63,486 bases of DNA, taken from Butyrivibrio hungatei (GTDB taxonomy: Bacteria > Bacillota > Clostridia > Lachnospirales > Lachnospiraceae). The notes under the pieces are model-generated. The model was not told where the DNA came from. It made no database searches and saw only the letters and a list, made by a program, of their open reading frames with translations. Position 1 is the stretch's first letter. Every line of letters begins with the position of its first letter. The translations under genes were made by a program, and so were the position numbers. This document shows, one piece after another, positions 27,831 to 35,951 of this stretch. The stretch lies in NCBI RefSeq assembly GCF_900101605.1, contig NZ_FMUR01000020.1, forward strand, positions 1-63,486, written 5' to 3'.

Positions 27831-27870
27831 AGATTACTTAACTATTATTATAATTAAGAAAGAACTCTGC

Positions 27871-28413
27871 TTAAACCGGCATTTCCTTAGAAATCCAGTC
27901 ATCGAGCGGTAGCCAGTACCCTTTTGCCTTCAGCTCATCTTCTATAACATCCAATGTAGCTTCATCTTCGGCACTGATAACATGATAGTGATATCCACTG
28001 GTAGCAGAGCTTAACGTTTTGGATTTACCGGATTCAATCGCTTCCATAAATACCTTTGCATCACGGCGTGAACTGACATTGAGAGGTGCTTCCACTCTGT
28101 TGTAGTATCTATGATTTATAATCGTATTTTCCGCACATCCGCCGTTATCAACTATTGTGAACAGTTCATCGAGGATCTGTTCGTCTGTGTGACGGCTCTT
28201 TATTATCCGTCTGCATCTTCCGCCGTCAGAATTTATGATATATCCGCGATTGGTAGACATTATATTTACACCGTTTGCCCTTATAAGAGCAATATCCGTG
28301 ACGACAACCTGGCGGCTTACATTTAACTGCTCTGCCAAAAAAGTGCCGGATACAGGCTTTTCGGACTTCTTTACTATATCTATTATCTTATTTCTTCTAG
28401 CCTGTCCGTCCAT
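27871..28413 (-). CDS. niaR: NiaR-type niacin-responsive repressor
   Basis: A 180-residue regulator: N-terminal HTH_11 winged helix (KPVSGTFLAEQLNVSRQVVV, then IALIRANGVNIMSTNRGYII) followed by the 3H domain with its conserved histidines (RYYNRVEAPLNVSSRRD, GYHYHVISA). NiaR/YrxA proteins repress NAD biosynthesis and niacin uptake genes when nicotinic acid is bound. Position as last gene of the nad operon implies autoregulation. Its start lies eight bases after the nadC stop. Confidence 0.88.
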   Translation of the reverse strand: MDGQARRNKIIDIVKKSEKPVSGTFLAEQLNVSRQVVVTDIALIRANGVNIMSTNRGYIINSDGGRCRRIIKSRHTDEQILDELFTIVDNGGCAENTIINHRYYNRVEAPLNVSSRRDAKVFMEAIESGKSKTLSSATSGYHYHVISAEDEATLDVIEDELKAKGYWLPLDDWISKEMPV

Positions 28414-28421
28414 AAAACCTC

Positions 28422-29273
28422 CTATATCACATGTAAATTCTTCATTGAAATATCAAGGATAGGCGCTGCATAAGTTAAAGCGCCACTTGATATATAGTCT
28501 ACTCCACTATCGATAATATTTAAAATATTTTCTTTTGTAACATTTCCCGAACACTCTGTTTTTGCGCGGCCTGCAATGATCTTTACGGCTTCCTTCATTG
28601 TAGCGGGATCCATATTGTCGAGCATGATGATGTCGGCACCTGCATCTGCTGCCTCTTTTACCTGATCGAGTGTCTCTGTCTCGATCTCAATCTTTCTTAC
28701 AAACGGAGCGTAGTCCTTAGCCATCTGAATAGCCTTTGTGACAGAACCCGCAGCACCGATGTGATTATCCTTTAAGAGAATACCGTCAGAGAGATTGTAT
28801 CTGTGGTTCTGACCGCCGCCGCATCTTACAGCATATTTCTCAAAGATACGCATGTTGGGTGTTGTCTTTCTTGTATCGAGAAGAACAGTGTTACTTCCTG
28901 CCAAAAGAGCCGCAACCTCATGTGTATATGTTGCAATTCCGCTCATTCTCTGAAGATAATTAAGCGCAACTCTCTCACCTGATAAAAGAACTCTTACGTC
29001 GCCTTTTACCTTTGCCATAAGCTGACCTTTTTTGACTTCATCGCCGTCATCGACATATTTTTCCACAACAACGCTGTCATCAAGAATTTTAAATACTCTC
29101 TCGTAAACATCCATACCGCAGATGATTCCGTCCTGCTTACTGATAAGCTCAACTTCACCGTCCTGTGCCTTTGGCATAACAGCGTTTGTACTTACATCCT
29201 CACTTGATATATCTTCTCTGAGAGCCATCCTTATCAGCTCATCAGCATTTAACTTCATAGTAATATCGTTCAT
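28422..29273 (-). CDS. nadC: Nicotinate-nucleotide pyrophosphorylase (carboxylating)
   Basis: A 283-residue quinolinate phosphoribosyltransferase, the usual length. Signatures: GERVALNYLQRMSGIAT near 100-116, LDTRKTTPNMRIFEKYAVRC near 132-151, HRYNLSDGILLKDNHIG, IEIETETLDQ and DIIMLDNMDP, ending with GVDYISSGALTYAAPILDIS. It converts quinolinate and PRPP to nicotinate mononucleotide, CO2 and PPi, the third step of de novo NAD synthesis. It follows nadB with only three bases between stop and start. Confidence 0.95.
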   Translation of the reverse strand: MNDITMKLNADELIRMALREDISSEDVSTNAVMPKAQDGEVELISKQDGIICGMDVYERVFKILDDSVVVEKYVDDGDEVKKGQLMAKVKGDVRVLLSGERVALNYLQRMSGIATYTHEVAALLAGSNTVLLDTRKTTPNMRIFEKYAVRCGGGQNHRYNLSDGILLKDNHIGAAGSVTKAIQMAKDYAPFVRKIEIETETLDQVKEAADAGADIIMLDNMDPATMKEAVKIIAGRAKTECSGNVTKENILNIIDSGVDYISSGALTYAAPILDISMKNLHVI

Positions 29274-29276
29274 TTT

Positions 29277-30587
29277 TTATACAGCCTCCTCTTTTAAAGC
29301 TCGTAATCTGGCTTCTTCTTTTATTTCTTTTACCACCATCTTGTGATATTTTTCCATAATTCCCTGAAGATCCTCATAATCATCAAGATTAACCAGATTA
29401 TCAAAATCCTCTGTCTTTTTAAATTCCGGCACTGTCATAATATCTGCTGCCGCACGTTTTGCGAAAACAAGACTCTCCAAAAGAGAATTGCTTGCAAGAC
29501 GATTTCTTCCGTGTACACCGTTACAGCTTGTCTCTCCGATTGCATAAAGCTGCTCCATAGTGGTCTTGGAATCCTTGTCCACATATATTCCACCCATGAA
29601 ATAGTGCTGTGCGGGCACAACGGGAACCCAAGTCTCCAATGGATTAAATCCCGCTTCGGCACAGTGCTTATATATATTTGGAAAGTGACTTAAAATCTTT
29701 TCTTTGGGAATCGGAGAAAAATCAAGCCACACATGCTCTGTTCCCTGCTCTTTCATCTTGGCAAATATCGCATTGCTGACCACATCTCTCGGCTGAAGCT
29801 CATCTGTAAAGCGCTCGCCGTTCTTATCACGAAGCACCGCGCCTTCGCCTCTTACAGACTCTGAGATAAGAAAACTTCTGCCACTTTGCTTTGTAAAAAG
29901 AGTAGTCGGATGAATCTGCACATAATCGCAGTTCTCAAGTCGCACATTGTGATACAAAGAAAGCGCAAGTGCATCTCCCGATATATGACGGTAATTGGTT
30001 GAATGCTTGTAAACACCGCCCAATCCTCCGCAGGCAAGAACCGTCACATCCGCTTCGATAGCTTCTGCTTTACCGTTCTCATCCGCAACTACAATACCAT
30101 AACATACATTGTCTTTGCATACCCAATCCACCATTGTAGTATAGTCGATCAATGTGATGTTCTCTCTCTCCTGCGCTCTTGCCAACAGTTTACTTGTAAT
30201 CTCTCTTCCTGTGACATCAGCATGAAAAAGAATTCTATTGTCTGAATGAGCACCTTCCTTTGTAAATACAAATTGCCCATCCTTTTTCTCAAATTCCACT
30301 CCATAGCCCTCAAGATCGTGAATTATCTGCTGAGAGCTCTTTATCATGATCTCAACGGATTCTTTGCGGTTCTCGTAGTGTCCCGCTCTCATGGTATCCT
30401 CGAAATAAGAGTCATAGTCGTTATCGTCTCTTAACATGCAGATTCCGCCCTGAGCCAAAAAGCTGTCGCTTCCGTCAAGTGCATCTTTTGAAATGCAAAG
30501 GATCTTTTTATCCTGCGGAAGACTAAGTGCACAGAAAAGTCCCGCAGCACCTGTACCTACTATTGCAACATCATATTTTTTTTCCAT
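29277..30587 (-). CDS. nadB: L-aspartate oxidase
   Basis: A 436-residue FAD enzyme of the succinate dehydrogenase/fumarate reductase flavoprotein family. VAIVGTGAAGLFCALSL at 7-23 is the FAD Rossmann motif; SFLAQGGI near 43 and HPTTLF with LISESVRGEGAVLRDKNGER near 240-265 are the catalytic region. C-terminal RASSLLE-like sequence (NRLASNSLLESLVFAKRAA) fits. It makes iminoaspartate from aspartate for NadA. At 436 residues it is shorter than the usual ~530 because the C-terminal helical domain is reduced, as in many Clostridia. Stop/start overlap with nadA shows coupling. Confidence 0.94.
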   Translation of the reverse strand: MEKKYDVAIVGTGAAGLFCALSLPQDKKILCISKDALDGSDSFLAQGGICMLRDDNDYDSYFEDTMRAGHYENRKESVEIMIKSSQQIIHDLEGYGVEFEKKDGQFVFTKEGAHSDNRILFHADVTGREITSKLLARAQERENITLIDYTTMVDWVCKDNVCYGIVVADENGKAEAIEADVTVLACGGLGGVYKHSTNYRHISGDALALSLYHNVRLENCDYVQIHPTTLFTKQSGRSFLISESVRGEGAVLRDKNGERFTDELQPRDVVSNAIFAKMKEQGTEHVWLDFSPIPKEKILSHFPNIYKHCAEAGFNPLETWVPVVPAQHYFMGGIYVDKDSKTTMEQLYAIGETSCNGVHGRNRLASNSLLESLVFAKRAAADIMTVPEFKKTEDFDNLVNLDDYEDLQGIMEKYHKMVVKEIKEEARLRALKEEAV

Positions 30588-31498
30588 TATTTTGCCAGCT
30601 CCAACATTCTCGAAAGAGGCTTTAACGCAGCCGCCCTCGTATCATCACTTACTTCAACCACTCCCGTGTTGTCTCTTAAGCAATCTCTTACTTTCTCAAG
30701 AGTTACCTTCTTCATATTCGGACAAGTCTGTGTACTTCCTGCCGAATAGAATTTTTTGCCGGGATTGTTAAGTTCCAACTCATATAGCACTCCGAGCTCT
30801 GTTGCAACGATGAACTCTTTGCTGTCGGACTTCGTAGCATAATCTATAATGCCAGCCGTACTTCCGATATAATCCGCATACTCAAGAGCTGCAGCGGTGC
30901 ACTCGGGATGTGCAAGAACTTCCGCATCGGGATGCTCCTCTTTTGCCGCCTTTAGATTCTCGGCTGTGATTCCTTTGTGTACATGGCAAAAGCCGTCATT
31001 AAATATAAAATTCTTTTCCGGAAGCTTAGATGCGATATATCTTCCGAGATTTTCATCGGGGATAAAAAAGATATTCTTATTAGGAAGAGATTTTACGATC
31101 TTCATTGCATTTGAAGAAGTCACGCACACATCAGAGTGTACCTTCAGCTCAGCAACTGAGTTGATATAACATACAACCGCAACATCATCATACTTCTTTC
31201 TTACCTGCTTGATGCGCTCAACATCTGCCATATGTGCCATCGGGCAGTCCGCCTGCATATCAGGCATAAGCACTGTCTTATCGGGATTAAGGATTTTTGC
31301 CGATTCTCCCATGAAACTTACTCCCGCAAAAACTATTGTTTTTTTATCCAATCCTGCTGCCACCTTTGCAAGATAATAGCTGTCTCCGACATAATCGGCA
31401 ATTTCCTGCACCCAGTCAGTAACATAATAGTGAGCAAGGATCACTGCGTCCTTCTCTTCCTTCAGCCTTTCAATTTCCTCAATTATTTTACTTGTCAT
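30587..31498 (-). CDS. nadA: Quinolinate synthase
   Basis: A 303-residue NadA. Conserved elements: AHYYVTDWVQEIADYVGDSY near 21-40, CPMAHMAD carrying the first cluster cysteine near 84, VCYINSVAELK, the second cysteine near HPECTAAAL (~197), and QTCPNMKKVTLE near 252 for the third. The [4Fe-4S] enzyme condenses iminoaspartate and dihydroxyacetone phosphate into quinolinate. It heads the nadABC-niaR operon; its ATG lies behind GGGAGAG. A sigma-A-type promoter with an internal direct repeat lies upstream. Confidence 0.95.
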   Translation of the reverse strand: MTSKIIEEIERLKEEKDAVILAHYYVTDWVQEIADYVGDSYYLAKVAAGLDKKTIVFAGVSFMGESAKILNPDKTVLMPDMQADCPMAHMADVERIKQVRKKYDDVAVVCYINSVAELKVHSDVCVTSSNAMKIVKSLPNKNIFFIPDENLGRYIASKLPEKNFIFNDGFCHVHKGITAENLKAAKEEHPDAEVLAHPECTAAALEYADYIGSTAGIIDYATKSDSKEFIVATELGVLYELELNNPGKKFYSAGSTQTCPNMKKVTLEKVRDCLRDNTGVVEVSDDTRAAALKPLSRMLELAK

Positions 31499-31539
31499 AC
31501 ATAGCTCTCCCTTTTATGAGTCATACATTGGTTTCCACA

Positions 31540-31568
31540 AGTCTACCACATGTAAAGTCTACTGACAA
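31540..31568 (-). promoter_or_regulatory. nadA promoter with direct repeat, candidate NiaR operator
   Basis: On the minus strand TTGTCA and TAGACT are separated by exactly 17 bases. The octamer GTAGACTT occurs twice, once in the spacer and once over the -10 box. A repressor sitting on the pair would block RNA polymerase; the niaR gene at the end of the operon makes NiaR the natural candidate. Promoter is seen; operator role is inferred. Confidence 0.6.
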
Positions 31569-31596
31569 GACAGTTGTTAATTCACTTGAAAATTGG

Positions 31597-31698
31597 CGTG
31601 TCAAGGGGACGGTTCTTCTGTCACGGTGTCAAGGGGACGGTTCTTCTGTCAGGCGTGTCAAGGGGACAGCTGAACCGTCCCCTTGACTTCCCTTGACT
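31597..31698. repeat. REP/REPIN cluster (copy 1)
   Basis: Three forward units GTCAAGGGGACGGTTCTTCT-type and one inverted unit (GAACCGTCCCCTTGAC), followed by a duplicated CCCTTGACTTC. The core GGGGACGGTTC is shared by all copies listed between here and 44.2 kb. This copy supplies the stop codon of the histidine kinase gene. Confidence 0.9.
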
Positions 31699-32812
31699 TC
31701 TCGGGTAATGACACAATGAATTTACTTCCGACTCCGGGCTCACTTTCGCAGCGTATCGTACCGTTATGCGACTGCACTATTGCTTTTGAGATTGAAAGAC
31801 CTATTCCTGCGCCTCCGGTCTTTCTTGTTCTTGATTTATCTGTTCGGTAAAAGCGCTCAAATACACGCGTTTGCTCTTCGGGGGAAATTCCGATTCCGGT
31901 ATCCTCAACGACCACTACCGCCTTATCTTCTACCTTGCTTATATTAATAGTAATCTTACCTTTTTCATCGGTGTACTTTATCGCATTTGACACCAGATTG
32001 GCTATTACCTGCCCGATTCTTCCCCTATCAGCAAATACGGCAACTTCAGATCCCGTAACTTTTGCATCGATTTTCTTTTCATCAAGCTTGGTATTAAATC
32101 CCTGAAGTATTGATTCGGCAAGCTCATATAGCCCAAATTCCTGCTTATCGGGAATTATTCCGTTAAGCTCCGCGGATTCAAGCCTGTCGAGATCTCCGAT
32201 AATTGCCGACAAGCGCTGTAGCTCATCATAGCAGCTTTTTAGCCTCTCAGGAGTAGGTTCCATCACATCATCCATCATCATTTCGATATATGAAGAAGTA
32301 TTTGTGACGGGCGTTCGAAGTTCGTGAGCAATATCGGCTGTCATCTGCTTTCGCAGATATTCCTGCTCTTTTAACGTCTTCGCCATGGTATTTATGGCAT
32401 CCGCAAGCTCATAGGTTTCCTGCTCTTTTACCCCGGTATTTACTCTTACATCGTAGTTTCCTTCGGAGATTTTTTTACTCGCCGTTATTACTCCGGAAAT
32501 CGGCTTCGTGATCCTCCTTGATATGAGCATGCCAAAAAAGGCCGCTATCGCGATCGATACCAAGCCGACAATGACAAGTATATTGTTCAGTGCCTTGATG
32601 AATCTGAACTCGTTTTCATTTAGATAATAGGGTGTATAATAACTGATCTGAAGAATTCCGGTCAGCTTTTCTCCCGACTTAAGATCATATGCGTATGTGA
32701 CAAAATCCCCTTTAAGCTCAGGCATCCTGTTGTGCATCCTTATCATGATGTCATCCATCACATCATGGCAAAGCTCCATTCCTCCTATATCCAAATGTAT
32801 TTTTCTGGTCAT
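31658..32812 (-). CDS. Sensor histidine kinase, N-terminally shortened, C-terminus in REP
   Basis: A 384-residue kinase. A partial extracytoplasmic segment (GDFVTYAYDLKSGEKLTG, TPYYLNENEFRF) is followed by one membrane helix near 80-102, HAMP, the phosphoacceptor MTADIAHELRTPVTNTSSYI, the N box NLVSNAIKYTD, and G boxes VEDTGIGIS and GGAGIGLSI. Related kinases have an extra N-terminal membrane helix and follow a response-regulator gene; both are missing, so the locus is truncated. The final residues (VKGTVQLSP) are encoded by REP DNA. It may be non-functional, though its ATG has AAAGG upstream. Confidence 0.8.
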   Translation of the reverse strand: MTRKIHLDIGGMELCHDVMDDIMIRMHNRMPELKGDFVTYAYDLKSGEKLTGILQISYYTPYYLNENEFRFIKALNNILVIVGLVSIAIAAFFGMLISRRITKPISGVITASKKISEGNYDVRVNTGVKEQETYELADAINTMAKTLKEQEYLRKQMTADIAHELRTPVTNTSSYIEMMMDDVMEPTPERLKSCYDELQRLSAIIGDLDRLESAELNGIIPDKQEFGLYELAESILQGFNTKLDEKKIDAKVTGSEVAVFADRGRIGQVIANLVSNAIKYTDEKGKITINISKVEDKAVVVVEDTGIGISPEEQTRVFERFYRTDKSRTRKTGGAGIGLSISKAIVQSHNGTIRCESEPGVGSKFIVSLPEKSREVKGTVQLSP

Positions 32813-32882
32813 ATTTAACACCTTTCATAAGCGCACTACGGTAACAAGCTCATAAGAAACCTCGCTAAGTGCTCTACACAAA

Positions 32883-32920
32883 AAAACTGTAGTAGAAATT
32901 GTTTTCTTCTACTACAGTTC
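32883..32920. terminator. Bidirectional terminator
   Basis: AACTGTAGTAGAA pairs perfectly with TTCTACTACAGTT over nine loop bases, with A/T tracts on each side. It lies 60 bp after the tcdA stop and just upstream of the shortened kinase gene. Confidence 0.9.
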
Positions 32921-32979
32921 ATAATTTAACTTATAAATTTGTGCTTTTTATGTGGTTTTAAAAAATTCCCGAAATGGCA

Positions 32980-33735
32980 TCATTTGCCTGTGATATCGTT
33001 GATTATCTCACCTGCGATGATCAAGCCCACTACTGAAGGAACAAATGCGGTCGATCCGGGGATATCTCTTCTCTCCGTGCATTTTCTTGCTGTTCCCGGA
33101 GGGCAGATGCAGTGCTGTCTGCAACTTATCGACATATCCTCATACGGTCTTATCGGCTTTTCCTTGGAATATACTACCTTAAGAGATTCGATACCTCTTT
33201 TCCTGCATTCACGTCTCATAACCTTGGCCAGCGGACAAATTGAGGTTTCATATATGTCAGCCACCTCGAACATTGCCGCGTTTACTTTGTTTCCGGCACC
33301 CATTGATGAGATGACGGGCACGCCTGCATCTCTTGCTTTTTCTATTATTGCAAGCTTTCCCGTAACAGTATCGATTGCATCAACAACGTAATCATATTCC
33401 GTAAAATCAAACTGATCCTGAGTATCGGGAAGGAAAAAAGTCTTGTATCCTCTGACTTCGCAGTCGGGATTTATCTCATGTATACGCTCTTCCGCAACAT
33501 CTACCTTATATTTTCCGACTGTTTTCCTTGTTGCAAGTATCTGACGATTTATATTTGTGAGGCACACCTTGTCATCATCTATAAGATCAATGGCGCCCAC
33601 TCCGCTCCTTACAAGAGCTTCCACCACATAACCGCCTACTCCGCCTATTCCAAAAACGGCAACGCGGGAAGCCTGCAGCTTAGCCATAGAATCTGCACCA
33701 TATAACAACTGTGTCCTTGAAAACTGATTAAGCAT
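32980..33735 (-). CDS. tcdA: tRNA threonylcarbamoyladenosine dehydratase
   Basis: A 251-residue E1-like ATP-using enzyme (CsdL/TcdA). The nucleotide-binding loop VAVFGIGGVGGYVVEALVRS is near 27-46, DDDKVCLTNINRQ near 53-65, and the YDYVVDAIDTVTGK and SMGAGNKVN motifs follow. It cyclises t6A at position 37 of ANN-decoding tRNAs to ct6A. Cys residues near 210 (SCRQHCICPP) are additional and not needed for activity. I use the ATG rather than the GTG directly before it. Monocistronic. Confidence 0.9.
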   Translation of the reverse strand: MLNQFSRTQLLYGADSMAKLQASRVAVFGIGGVGGYVVEALVRSGVGAIDLIDDDKVCLTNINRQILATRKTVGKYKVDVAEERIHEINPDCEVRGYKTFFLPDTQDQFDFTEYDYVVDAIDTVTGKLAIIEKARDAGVPVISSMGAGNKVNAAMFEVADIYETSICPLAKVMRRECRKRGIESLKVVYSKEKPIRPYEDMSISCRQHCICPPGTARKCTERRDIPGSTAFVPSVVGLIIAGEIINDITGK

Positions 33736-33777
33736 CACAACCTCATTCTCAGGGAGTAATTCCCTCTATCTACTTCA

Positions 33778-33942
33778 TTAACTAATTAGCCAAATCATAA
33801 TATCATACTTCATACTAATTGCAAAACACAAAATAGCGGCAGTTTGCTTCTCCAACACTTTGGCCCTGTAGGTGTCAAAAAATGGCTTTCTACGTGACTT
33901 ATCTTTCCATTTTTCCAGATTATTTAATATTTCTCTATGCAT
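33778..33942 (-). pseudogene. Remnant of an AAA_14/DUF4143-type ATPase gene
   Basis: The 54-codon frame begins MHREILNNLEKWKDKSRRKP, the standard N-terminus of DUF4143 ATPases (which continue with L-x-GARQVGKT). After KP the frame breaks off into FFDTYRAKVL and an unrelated tail, with no Walker A. Two direct repeats of 17 bp lie directly upstream, as a private operator would. I read this as a gene deleted after its first 20 codons. Confidence 0.6.
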
Positions 33943-33944
33943 AT

Positions 33945-34030
33945 TGCAAAACTCCTATGACTTTTGCAAGTTATACACAAAAAGTCCTATGACTTTTGCA
34001 AAATGTATTGCAAAAACCATAGAACTTTTA
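33945..34030. repeat. Direct and inverted repeats upstream of the ATPase remnant
   Basis: TCCTATGACTTTTGCAA occurs at 33953-33969 and again at 33985-34001, and a diverged inverted copy (TTGCAAAAACCATAGAACTT) lies at 34008-34029. Position relative to the start codon at 33942 parallels the repeat array before the ATPase gene at 10537-11961, although the sequence differs. Confidence 0.8.
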
Positions 34031-34121
34031 TGTTTATCCTTTGCTTGATGAGCTTCTCTGCTTATTAAAATTATGGTAAATTAGAAATCCAATTTGCTGT
34101 ATCTTCTCAATAGAGTTGCTT

Positions 34122-34430
34122 TCAGATTTCGTAATCCAGACAGCTTCTGATCTTTGTGTAAGGTCTTACCTTAGAATCAGCAACTGCCACGTGATTGGGA
34201 TGTACCGCATATGCCTTAAGAGCATCCTCATTCTCAAAAGTTGAATCCAGCATCAGATCGGCATTTGAAGAAGCAAGACCATTTATATTAACCTTGATAT
34301 CCACGATTCCCGGAACCTTACCTTTAAGGCCCTCAAGTCCTTCTTTTATCCCCTGCTTGATGCCAAGCTTCTCTTCTTCTGAAAACTCATCCTTAAGTGT
34401 CCATAAAATCACATGTTTTACCATTCCCAT
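34122..34430 (-). CDS. Dabb (stress-responsive alpha/beta barrel) protein
   Basis: A 102-residue ferredoxin-like-fold protein: VKHVILWTLKDEF at the start, VPGIVDIKVNINGL in the middle, and DALKAYAVHPNHVAVADSKV, the signature region of the Dabb domain. These dimeric proteins are of mostly unknown role in bacteria. Start chosen at the ATG after GAAGGGAAA. Monocistronic. Confidence 0.88.
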   Translation of the reverse strand: MGMVKHVILWTLKDEFSEEEKLGIKQGIKEGLEGLKGKVPGIVDIKVNINGLASSNADLMLDSTFENEDALKAYAVHPNHVAVADSKVRPYTKIRSCLDYEI

Positions 34431-34593
34431 TTTCCCTTCTTTTTTCAAAATAATGTCTCTACAGGCTTTTTCCGAAGTCTCCCATTGCCGTCAGTGCACT
34501 GACACACTAACTTTAAAACTATCGCCTCAAATGTACATATATTATAGCTTGTAACCCATTCACGTACAAATTACGCATGTCCTTTCTACCAAG

Positions 34594-35058
34594 CTAATGC
34601 GCCGACATCTTCATATTTTGTCGCTCCAGCATCACCAGATACTCCGGCGTGCCTTCCTCTAATTGCCTTTTTCCGTTAAGTTTAAATCCATGCGCCTCAT
34701 AAAATTTTATGGCATCGGTATTTTTCTCAAGTGCCCATAAGAAGGATGCATCAAACTTTTCTTTTGCAAATCCTATAAGTTCCGAGCCAATTCCCTGATT
34801 CCAGAAAAAATAATCAACATAAAGTTCAGCTATTTCTTTTTCTTTTACATGGAGCATTCCCTTAACTATGCCGTCATCGTACACCCAGATATTATCAAGA
34901 ATTTCTGATTTCCCATATTTATCGGCAAGCTTTATAACCTGCAACTCATTAAAAGAATATTCATCATTTCGAAAAATAGGCCTGTACTTTATTCTTTTTG
35001 CAAACACAAGAATCTCACCAATCCTCGATAGATCGCCTACTTCTGCTTTTCTTATCAT
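34594..35058 (-). CDS. GNAT-family N-acetyltransferase
   Basis: A 154-residue acetyltransferase. The acetyl-CoA loop is NQGIGSELIGFAKEK near 87-101 (the Q-x-x-G-x-G/A equivalent), followed by FYEAHGFKLNGKRQLEEG, the usual C-terminal GNAT strand. The N-terminal half has YVDYFFWN before the loop. Substrate unknown. A second GNAT gene lies 23 bp upstream on the same strand, so the two are probably co-transcribed. Confidence 0.88.
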   Translation of the reverse strand: MIRKAEVGDLSRIGEILVFAKRIKYRPIFRNDEYSFNELQVIKLADKYGKSEILDNIWVYDDGIVKGMLHVKEKEIAELYVDYFFWNQGIGSELIGFAKEKFDASFLWALEKNTDAIKFYEAHGFKLNGKRQLEEGTPEYLVMLERQNMKMSAH

Positions 35059-35081
35059 GCCGCTGACTCCGTCTTATTTTT

Positions 35082-35558
35082 TTACAGGTTTTTCTTAAAA
35101 AATCTGTTCATTGCACTATGTACTACTTCTTTAGGTCTTGATATCTCGGTATATCCGCTCTTTTCGTAAATATGGATTGCAGCCTGCAGATTGTCATGCG
35201 TCTCAAGATATGAATATTTATATCCCGAAGCCAGCATCCGGTCCTCTATTATCTTGATCAGCTCATAACCAAGCCCCGAACCTTTTGCAGAATCATCAAG
35301 ATAGAGTTTTTGAAGCTCCGCCGTATCTTCCATCCATTCCAACTTTGCATAGCCGATCCCGCCGATAATTTTCCTGTGGGCGCCTTCTATGACAAAATAT
35401 TTTCTCTCATCAGCGCCGTAATAATCGCTAAGATGATCCAGCCCCTCATCAAAATACACAGTTCCCGGAATATCGAGTTTATATTTTTTCAGATTATCCC
35501 TTATAAGCTTAGCAACAGCGGCATCGTCCGTTACTGACATTTCTCTGTAATTCAGCAT
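35082..35558 (-). CDS. GNAT-family N-acetyltransferase
   Basis: A 158-residue GNAT. KLYLDDSAKGSGLGYELIKI near 90-109 contains the acetyl-CoA-binding loop, and HIYEKSGYTEISRPKEVVHS the C-terminal signature. This type (AraC-like name in annotations is a misnomer) resembles MarR-linked GNATs with SRPxxxTxxxMDxFFxK endings; here the end is HSAMNRFFKKNL. Substrate unknown. Upstream of, and likely co-transcribed with, the second GNAT gene. Confidence 0.88.
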   Translation of the reverse strand: MLNYREMSVTDDAAVAKLIRDNLKKYKLDIPGTVYFDEGLDHLSDYYGADERKYFVIEGAHRKIIGGIGYAKLEWMEDTAELQKLYLDDSAKGSGLGYELIKIIEDRMLASGYKYSYLETHDNLQAAIHIYEKSGYTEISRPKEVVHSAMNRFFKKNL

Positions 35559-35596
35559 TTACAAATTTTCCATCCTTCTTGGCGCTATCGCCATTA

Positions 35597-35812
35597 TCAG
35601 TATATTTTCTCGATTTTTCCTTCGATTCCATACATGCGCATGAACTCTGCAAGATCGTCATCTCCCCTGATAAGCATGACTTCCTCAAACGCCCCTGTAT
35701 GTATATCCCGGAATCCCGCGACCTGCTCGCCGTTACATATGCTTGCTTTGATAACAGGACGCCGGTTCTCCCTGTCATATGTTTTTATTTCTCTTTTTTT
35801 CTTAAAAAACAT
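35597..35812 (-). CDS. Small conserved Lachnospiraceae-type protein
   Basis: A 71-residue acidic protein (REIKTYDRENRRPVIKASIC, NGEQVAGFRDIHTG, EEVMLIRGDDDLAEFMRMYG). I recall close relatives as small, unnamed proteins in Lachnospiraceae genomes, with the CNGEQVAGF segment conserved. No membrane segment; function unknown. Likely first gene of the unit with the two acetyltransferases. Confidence 0.75.
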   Translation of the reverse strand: MFFKKKREIKTYDRENRRPVIKASICNGEQVAGFRDIHTGAFEEVMLIRGDDDLAEFMRMYGIEGKIEKIY

Positions 35813-35854
35813 ATCGGTTCCTCCATCCTATATCATTTCTTACAACGCATGACA

Positions 35855-35945
35855 TGTCAAGGGGACGACATGTCAAGGGGACGGTTCAGCTGTCACATCC
35901 GTCCTCTTGACTTCCATGTGACAGCTGAACCGTCCCCTTGACTTC
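35855..35945. repeat. REPIN (copy 2), complete palindromic pair
   Basis: GGGGACGGTTCAGCTGTCAC and its exact inverse GTGACAGCTGAACCGTCCCC face each other across about 20 bases, both bounded by GTCAA/TTGAC, plus an extra partial forward unit at the left. This is the cleanest full REPIN in the window. Confidence 0.92.
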
Positions 35946-35951
35946 CCTTTT

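Noticed and set aside
31597..31698. Riboswitch or leader for the NAD operon
   Set aside because: The structured repeats belong to the REP family found at seven other places and lie upstream of the promoter.
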